From: an uncultured Faecalibacterium sp.
GTDB taxonomy: Bacteria; Bacillota; Clostridia; Oscillospirales; Ruminococcaceae
Direction: 5' to 3'
Length of the DNA stretch: 43,890 nucleotides
NCBI GenBank assembly: GCA_934511465.1
Contig: CAKSWG010000017.1
Coordinates: forward strand, 1-43,890
Shown here: positions 40,196 to 43,890 of the stretch, one piece after another
Layout: each line of letters opens with the position of its first letter
How positions within the stretch are numbered: position 1 is the first letter of the stretch
The notes under the pieces: generated by a model
What the model was told of the DNA's origin: nothing
Seen by the model: the letters and a program-made list of their open reading frames with translations, nothing else
Database searches by the model: none
Position numbers and translations under genes: made by a program

Positions 40196-40909
40196 ATGCT
40201 GCATATTCTGCACCGGTTCCGGCTCTGGCTTTGGGGCCTTTTGGCACAGCTGCGGTACAGCGGCGGCGCGCACTATCTGGCCGGTGCGCCCAGCCTGCCG
40301 CCGCCGCTGACCCCCGAACAGGAAAAATCCCTGCTGGCCCGCATGGCGCAGGGCGATGCCGCTGCCCGGGACGACCTGATCACCCACAACCTGCGGCTGG
40401 TGGTGTATCTGGCCAAAAAATACGAGAACAGCGGCGTGCCCGCCGAGGATATGATCAGCATCGGCACCATTGGGCTGATCAAGGCGGTAAACACTTTTAC
40501 GCCGGAGCGCAGCATCAAGCTGGCCACCTACGCCAGCCGCTGCATCGGCAACGAGATCCTGATGTACTTACGCAAAAGCTCCAACCGCCGTCAGGAAGCC
40601 AGCATCGACGAACCGCTGAATGTGGACGGTGACGGCAACGAGCTGCTGCTTTCGGATATCCTTGGCAGCGATGAGGACCAGATCAGCCAGCGGCTGGAGC
40701 AGGACGCCGAGCGCGCCGTGCTGCGCCGCGCAGTGGAGAGCCTTTCGCCGCGGGAGCGCCAGATCATGGAGCTGCGCTTTGGCCTTGCGGACGGCGTGGA
40801 GCGCACCCAGAAGGAAGCCGCCGACGCCCTTGGCATCAGCCAGAGCTACATCTCCCGGCTGGAAAAACGCATCATCCACACTTTAAAGGTGCAGCTGGAA
40901 AGCGAGTGA
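40196..40909 (+). CDS. sigE: RNA polymerase sporulation sigma factor sigma-E (pro-form)
   Basis: A 237-residue sigma-70-family factor. The N-terminal pro-sequence ([21 protein letters not shown]) is amphipathic and followed by [14 protein letters not shown], which corresponds to the SpoIIGA cleavage region of B. subtilis sigma-E. Region 2 is seen in [16 protein letters not shown] and [32 protein letters not shown], region 4 in [17 protein letters not shown] and [24 protein letters not shown] is the RBS. The adjacent spoIIGA gene is the standard spoIIG arrangement. Confidence 0.95.
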   Translation: MLHILHRFRLWLWGLLAQLRYSGGAHYLAGAPSLPPPLTPEQEKSLLARMAQGDAAARDDLITHNLRLVVYLAKKYENSGVPAEDMISIGTIGLIKAVNTFTPERSIKLATYASRCIGNEILMYLRKSSNRRQEASIDEPLNVDGDGNELLLSDILGSDEDQISQRLEQDAERAVLRRAVESLSPRERQIMELRFGLADGVERTQKEAADALGISQSYISRLEKRIIHTLKVQLESE

Positions 40910-40944
40910 GGGCAAAGAAAAGCGCAAACTGCCGCCCGTCGGGC

Positions 40945-40973
40945 TTGACAATCCGCGCTGATTCGCATATAAT
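40945..40973 (+). promoter_or_regulatory. Strong promoter of a small RNA between sigE and sigG
   Basis: Perfect TTGACA (40945-40950) and TATAAT (40968-40973) are 17 bases apart. No reading frame with an RBS follows before the terminator at 41037-41069, so it drives a short RNA. Confidence 0.85.
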
Positions 40974-40979
40974 AGAACT

Positions 40980-41078
40980 ACAAAAGGCGCTGGCCCTGCA
41001 AACGGCTAGTTCCTTACCGGATTAAGTCAAGAAAAGATGACCGCTCGGATTGGGACTCGAGGCGGTCATTTTTTCTTT
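40980..41078 (+). ncRNA. Candidate antisense RNA (type I antitoxin)
   Basis: The transcript from the promoter at 40945-40973 would be about 100 bases and end in the T tract after the 41037-41069 hairpin. Its 3' part is complementary to the last codons and the terminator of the small hydrophobic peptide gene on the opposite strand. 3'-overlapping antisense RNAs of this size repress TxpA- and Bsr-type toxins in Bacillus. Extent and role are inference. Confidence 0.65.
41037..41069. terminator. Shared terminator of small RNA and toxin-like peptide mRNA
   Basis: ATGACCGC (41037-41044) pairs with GCGGTCAT (41062-41069). The plus side is followed by TTTTTTCTTTTT and the minus side by CTTTTCTT, so it can act in both directions. 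The peptide's stop codon lies in the stem. Confidence 0.75.
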
Positions 41079-41176
41079 TTGTCATCACTGTGAGAAACAG
41101 TCCATGTAATTTCAAACGTAACGTAAATCGCTCCGCCGAGAAGCGTGAGCAGAAGCACGACCTGTTCAAACGTCAT
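41066..41176 (-). CDS. Small hydrophobic holin-like toxin (36 aa), candidate type I toxin
   Basis: A 36-residue peptide: MTFEQVVLLLTLLGGAIYVT, a TM segment of about 20 residues, then a polar tail ending in DDKKKK. This matches the short holin-like toxin pattern of Firmicutes (start M-x-x-x-E, one TM, Lys-rich end) found in type I toxin-antitoxin loci. AAGGGGGGA lies seven bases before the ATG. Its own promoter lies 260 bases upstream, giving a long 5' leader, and a convergent small RNA overlaps its 3' end. The longer open frame to 41533 has no RBS support and spans the leader. Toxicity is not proven. Confidence 0.72.
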   Translation of the reverse strand: MTFEQVVLLLTLLGGAIYVTFEITWTVSHSDDKKKK

Positions 41177-41438
41177 GGTGCATCCCCCCTTCCTGCCCTC
41201 AAGCATTCCGGGGAGAACGAGATTCCAAGAAAAAACGCTCTTGCCCGGCACCCAAGTACCGGTAAGGAGCAGCTGCAACGGAGCCGACCGCCGCCTATGG
41301 CGGAAACAGGGAGGCGAGGTTGGGGCCGCGGCCAGCAAGACGCGAGTGCCGCTCAAGACACGAAGCGGATGCTGGGTGCCGCAACCCGTTCTGCGTTTGT
41401 GGGCACAGCGCCTATGGCGGTGTTGCCACCGCAGATAC

Positions 41439-41467
41439 AGCATACCATATTTACAGCCAAAATACAA
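41439..41467 (-). promoter_or_regulatory. Promoter of the toxin-like peptide mRNA
   Basis: On the minus strand TTGTAT (41462-41467) and TATGCT (41439-41444), with TGG before the -10, are 17 bases apart. The leader from about 41432 to 41177 is about 255 bases, GC-rich and hairpin-forming, with no other gene seen in it; long structured leaders that hide the RBS are typical of type I toxins. Confidence 0.65.
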
Positions 41468-41517
41468 TGTTTTACGCGCACTTCCTGTTGGGTGGAAGGG
41501 CGCGTAGTTTTTTCCAC

Positions 41518-41547
41518 GTATACCGCGCCGCACGCTATCCCATACTT
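41518..41547 (+). promoter_or_regulatory. Candidate sigma-F/sigma-G-type promoter of sigG
   Basis: GTATA (41518-41522) and CATACTT (41541-41547), 18 bases apart, are close to the forespore sigma consensus (GTATA and CATnnTA); the -10 differs at the last position. It would start transcription about 25 bases before the sigG ATG. In B. subtilis the sigma-G gene is transcribed by sigma-F and sigma-G. Confidence 0.45.
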
Positions 41548-41581
41548 CCGGTGAGAATCAAATCTGACCGGGGGCGTTTGG

Positions 41582-42349
41582 ATGTACAACAAAGTGGAAC
41601 TGTGCGGCATGAACACCGCCCAGCTGCCCATGCTCACCGAAACGGAAAAACGGGAACTGCTTGCCCGTGCCCATGCGGGCGACACCGCTGCCCGCGAGCG
41701 GATGGTGGAAGGCAACCTGCGGCTGGTGCTGAGCGTGGTGCAGCGGTTCGCACAGCGGGGCGAAAACTTGGACGACCTGTTTCAGGTGGGGTGCATCGGG
41801 CTGATCAAGGCCATCGACAACTTTGACCCGGCCCAGCCGGTGCGCTTTTCCACCTACGGTGTGCCCATGATCATTGGGGAGATCCGGCGCTTCCTGCGCG
41901 ACAACAACACCCTGCGGGTGAGCCGCAGCCTGCGGGACACCGCCTACCGTGCCATGCAGTGCCGTGAAGCGCTGGAAAAGCAGCTGGGCCGCGAGCCCAC
42001 CATGGACGAGATCGCGCAGAGCGCCGGGCTTACCCGCCGGGAAGTGACTGCTGCGCTGGAGTCGGTGGTGGAACCGCTCAGTCTGGAAGAACCGGTGTAT
42101 ACCGACGGCGGCGACGCCATGTATGTGATCGATCAGGTGCGGGACCCGGACGGCGAGGACAGCTGGATCAGCGGGCTGCAATTCCGCCAGACGGTGGCCG
42201 GGCTTAGCCCACGGGAGAAAAAGATCATGGAGCTGCGCTATTTGCAGGGCAAGACCCAGATGGAAGTTGCGCATGAGATTGGCATCAGTCAGGCGCAGGT
42301 GTCCCGGCTGGAAAAAGGTGCCCTGAACCAGTTCCGCACCCGGGACTAG
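41582..42349 (+). CDS. sigG: RNA polymerase sporulation sigma factor sigma-G
   Basis: A 255-residue forespore sigma factor. The N-terminus MYNKVELCGMNTAQLPMLTE carries the sigma-G-specific NKVExCG motif. Region 2 reads NLRLVLSVVQRFAQRGENLDDLFQVGCIGL and PVRFSTYGVPMIIGEIRRFLRDN, region 3 is about residues 100-160, and region 4 is GKTQMEVAHEIGISQAQVSRLEK. Full length. In the spoIIG locus of many Firmicutes sigG follows sigE; here the toxin/antisense module is inserted between them. GGGGGCG serves as RBS. A bidirectional terminator follows. Confidence 0.95.
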   Translation: MYNKVELCGMNTAQLPMLTETEKRELLARAHAGDTAARERMVEGNLRLVLSVVQRFAQRGENLDDLFQVGCIGLIKAIDNFDPAQPVRFSTYGVPMIIGEIRRFLRDNNTLRVSRSLRDTAYRAMQCREALEKQLGREPTMDEIAQSAGLTRREVTAALESVVEPLSLEEPVYTDGGDAMYVIDQVRDPDGEDSWISGLQFRQTVAGLSPREKKIMELRYLQGKTQMEVAHEIGISQAQVSRLEKGALNQFRTRD

Positions 42350-42352
42350 CGC

Positions 42353-42400
42353 AAAGAACCACGGCACGTTTCCCAAAGCGGAAGCGTGCCGTGGTTCTTT
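42353..42400. terminator. Bidirectional terminator between sigG and spoIIID
   Basis: A perfect 16-bp stem, AAAGAACCACGGCACG (42353-42368) with 42385-42400; the loop is 16 bases. The spoIIID stop codon overlaps its edge. Confidence 0.85.
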
Positions 42401-42647
42401 ATATGTGGCCGTATTTGCGCCGGGTGGCCGCGCCGCCGCGCAGGTGCCGCTCGGCCTTGTTGCGGGCCAGCACCGCGCGCACCTGCCGGAACAGCTCCGG
42501 CTGCAAGGTCCGCAGCCGCACTGCCACATCCTTGTGCACGGTGGACTTGCTGCACCCAAACGCCGCCGCTGCCGCACGCACCGTGGCGTGGTTGGCCGCA
42601 ATGTACTCTCCCAGCTGTACCGCCCGCTGCTCCGGATCGCCCTTCAT
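42399..42647 (-). CDS. spoIIID: SpoIIID, sporulation transcriptional regulator
   Basis: An 82-residue DNA-binding protein that in sporulating cells tunes the sigma-E regulon in the mother cell. The helix-turn-helix (TVRAAAAAFGCSKSTVHKDV) and the basic C-terminal helix motif RHLRGGAATRRKYG are diagnostic. I start at the ATG at 42647, six bases after GGGGAGGAG; the in-frame ATG at 42668 precedes that RBS. It is convergent with sigG. The protein is slightly shorter than the B. subtilis form, lacking its acidic tail. Confidence 0.93.
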   Translation of the reverse strand: MKGDPEQRAVQLGEYIAANHATVRAAAAAFGCSKSTVHKDVAVRLRTLQPELFRQVRAVLARNKAERHLRGGAATRRKYGHI

Positions 42648-42719
42648 TGCCCGCTCCTCCCCTGCCATAAGCTTTGCTACAGCCTATGCGGCGGCGGGGC
42701 CGGATATGCCCGCCGGGGC

Positions 42720-42747
42720 TTGACTTTTGCGCCGGATGCGCTATACT
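42720..42747 (+). promoter_or_regulatory. Promoter of the thiT transcript
   Basis: TTGACT (42720-42725) and TATACT (42742-42747) are 16 bases apart, ending 17 bases before the riboswitch. Confidence 0.75.
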
Positions 42748-42763
42748 TTTGCTTGGACATAAA

Positions 42764-42843
42764 AACAGGGGTGCCGAAAGGCTGAGATCCGCATTGTGCG
42801 GAGTACCCTTTTACCGGACCGGACAATGCCGGCGTGGGAGTTT
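42764..42843 (+). promoter_or_regulatory. TPP riboswitch (thi-box) aptamer
   Basis: The conserved TPP aptamer blocks are present in order: AGGGGTGCC...GGCTGAGATCC, a variable hairpin (CCGCATTGTGCGG), ACCCTTTTACC, then GGACCGGACAATGCCGG and CGTGGGAGTTT. It senses thiamine pyrophosphate and controls the downstream terminator and thiT. Confidence 0.95.
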
Positions 42844-42873
42844 GCAGAACTGTCCGTTCTTTCACGACCCCCG

Positions 42874-42907
42874 TGCGCCTGCTGGAAAGCGGGCGCATTT
42901 TGTTTTT
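42874..42907 (+). terminator. Riboswitch expression-platform terminator
   Basis: TGCGCCTGCT (42874-42883) pairs at all ten positions (one G-U) with 42888-42897 around GGAA, followed by TTTTGTTTTT. It lies 31 bases before the thiT start codon, so TPP binding should stop transcription here. Confidence 0.88.
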
Positions 42908-42938
42908 GTGTACTATCGTTCTGAGAAGAGGAATCCTT

Positions 42939-43568
42939 ATGACCAAAACCTATTCCAAGACCCGCATTCTGGTGGAGGGTGCACTGATGATCGCGCTGTC
43001 CGCCGTTTTGAGCATGATCCAGATCCCGCTCATGCCCCACGGCGGTTCCATCACCCTGTTCAGCATGGTGCCCATTCTGGTAATGAGCTACCGCCACGGC
43101 GCAAAGTGGGGCATCATGACCGCTTTCGTCAACAGCCTGATCCAGCTTGTGCAGGGCCTTGGTAATCTGGCATACTGCCAGACCCTCACGGCACAGGTGG
43201 GCTGCGTGCTGCTGGACTACCTTCTGGCCTTCACGGTGCTGGGCTTTGCCTGCCTGATCGCAAAGCCTTTCCGCAGCCGCACCGTGGGTGTCGGCGTCAG
43301 CGCCTTTGTGGTGTGCCTGCTGCGCTTTTTGTGCAGCTTTCTGTCCGGTTACATCGTCTGGAAGGACTACGACTACGCTTTCAGCTGGATGACCGAGGTC
43401 GGCTTCCCCGGCATCTCCAGCATGAGCGTGGACGGTCTGTGCTGGCTGTACAGCGCCGTGTACAACGCCACCTACATGCTGCCCGAAGCCATCCTGACCA
43501 CGGTCCTTGTGGTGATCCTGATCCGTGTCGCACCGCAGATCTTCGACCGGCAGAGCGCCAGAGCGTAA
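42939..43568 (+). CDS. thiT: ThiT, thiamine-specific S component of an ECF transporter
   Basis: A 209-residue membrane protein with six TM segments. Features of the ThiT family are visible: the alanine-rich TM1 motif for ECF-T contact (LVEGALMIALSAVLSMI), PHGGSITLFSMVPIL, YRHGAKWG in loop 1-2, and LRFLCSFLSGYIVW with YSAVYNATYMLPE later, which form the thiamine pocket. The ATG at 42939 follows AGAGGAA; a longer frame overlaps the riboswitch. The ECF energy module is not in the window and is shared in such systems. Regulated by the TPP riboswitch. Confidence 0.95.
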   Translation: MTKTYSKTRILVEGALMIALSAVLSMIQIPLMPHGGSITLFSMVPILVMSYRHGAKWGIMTAFVNSLIQLVQGLGNLAYCQTLTAQVGCVLLDYLLAFTVLGFACLIAKPFRSRTVGVGVSAFVVCLLRFLCSFLSGYIVWKDYDYAFSWMTEVGFPGISSMSVDGLCWLYSAVYNATYMLPEAILTTVLVVILIRVAPQIFDRQSARA

Positions 43569-43586
43569 GTTTTTTCGCAGTCGATT

Positions 43587-43627
43587 TTCCCGCCGGGAAG
43601 GCCGTTTCCTCCGGCGGGAATTTTTTT
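43587..43627 (+). terminator. Intrinsic terminator after thiT
   Basis: TTCCCGCCGG (43587-43596) pairs perfectly with CCGGCGGGAA (43611-43620), followed by seven T. Confidence 0.92.
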
Positions 43628-43648
43628 GCAGAAAATCCAGAAAAGCTG

Positions 43649-43677
43649 TTGACAATCCGGCAAAGCACTGGTATAAT
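43649..43677 (+). promoter_or_regulatory. Promoter of tRNA-Ala (plus-strand locus)
   Basis: TTGACA (43649-43654) and TATAAT (43672-43677) with a 17-base spacer. Confidence 0.92.
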
Positions 43678-43709
43678 TACTCCTGTCGTCAGGCACGGCA
43701 CAAACATCT

Positions 43710-43785
<76 letters not shown>

Positions 43786-43790
43786 GAACA

Positions 43791-43820
43791 AGGCATCACA
43801 CATTGTGTGGTGTCTTTTTT
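43791..43820 (+). terminator. Terminator after tRNA-Ala (plus-strand locus)
   Basis: GGCATCACAC/GTGTGGTGTC around ATT, followed by TTTTTT, five bases after the tRNA. Confidence 0.85.
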
Positions 43821-43854
43821 GTTTGTCCGGAACTTTTGTTTGTCCCAAACGAGT

Positions 43855-43890
43855 GAGGCATTAGCTCAGCCGGAAGAGCGCCGTGCATGG
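43855..43890 (+). pseudogene. tRNA-like sequence, cut by the window end
   Basis: GAGGCATTAGCTCAGCCGG then AAGAGCGCCGTGCATGG resembles the 5' half of tRNA-Ala and is preceded by TTTGTCCCAAACGAGTGAGG, as in the minus-strand locus at 37190-37231. It runs out at the window end, so whether it is intact is unknown; a change in the D-arm (GGAAGAGC) suggests decay. Confidence 0.55.

Noticed and set aside
41066..41533. 155-residue minus-strand protein ending in the toxin-like peptide
   Set aside because: The upstream 119 codons are low-complexity, lack an RBS and cross the peptide's promoter; only the last 36 codons have an RBS and a clear TM pattern.
41090..41826. Plus-strand frames across the sigE-sigG gap
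   Set aside because: They overlap each other in different frames, read through the sigG start region in the wrong frame, and have no family features.

Overview
The window reads as a chromosomal segment of a Gram-positive gut Clostridia, most likely Faecalibacterium (F. prausnitzii group). The grounds are GC-rich coding sequence with sigma-A promoters, Firmicutes-type sporulation genes (spoIIGA, sigE, sigG, spoIIID), a thiT gene under a TPP riboswitch, and above all two tandem genes whose proteins start MMMPANFSAVAENELTYVVGG-like, the hallmark of the Faecalibacterium MAM (microbial anti-inflammatory molecule) family. The species call is inference; no database was searched.

Layout. 1-4.3 kb, plus strand: the 3' end of a glutamate synthase-type flavoprotein, a small membrane protein, then a pyroglutamate cluster (DUF969 and DUF979 membrane proteins, an M29-like aminopeptidase, pcp). 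4.4-6.3 kb, minus: a sortase and a Na/Pi-cotransporter-like protein. 6.4-11.05 kb, plus: a MarR repressor with a palindromic operator and a heterodimeric ABC exporter. 11.3-15.1 kb, plus: a MoxR ATPase/VWA pair and an unknown protein. 15.1-19.9 kb, minus: an amidohydrolase and a polar amino-acid ABC transporter preceded by a cysteine-codon leader peptide and attenuator. 20.0-28.3 kb, minus: an OmpR/histidine kinase pair and a MacB-type adaptor/ATPase/permease operon ending in an S-layer-homology protein, the two promoters sharing the same direct repeats. 28.3-34.9 kb, minus: a TRAP transporter (DctP-Q-M), a second lone DctP, and the YesM/YesN-type two-component pair that probably controls it. 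35-37 kb, minus: a LytTR regulator and a GHKL sensor kinase.

The last 6.9 kb is the most unusual part. A tRNA-Ala(GGC) locus on the minus strand (37.4-37.5 kb), followed by decayed tRNA copies each behind a terminator, is mirrored by a nearly identical tRNA-Ala locus on the plus strand at the window end (43.7 kb). Between these inverted repeats lie a tandem duplication of a MAM-family gene with its own promoter and terminator, spoIIGA-sigE, a candidate type I toxin-antitoxin module, sigG, spoIIID and riboswitch-controlled thiT.

How the parts work together: several units are paired with visible control elements (MarR with its palindrome, OmpR regulator with shared direct repeats, YesN regulator with 18-bp-period repeats, Cys leader with terminator/antiterminator, TPP aptamer with terminator). 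The main candidates for undescribed biology are the Cys-leader attenuator, the tandem MAM paralogues beside sporulation genes, the sigE-sigG intergenic toxin/antisense RNA pair, and the tRNA/pseudo-tRNA inverted repeats.
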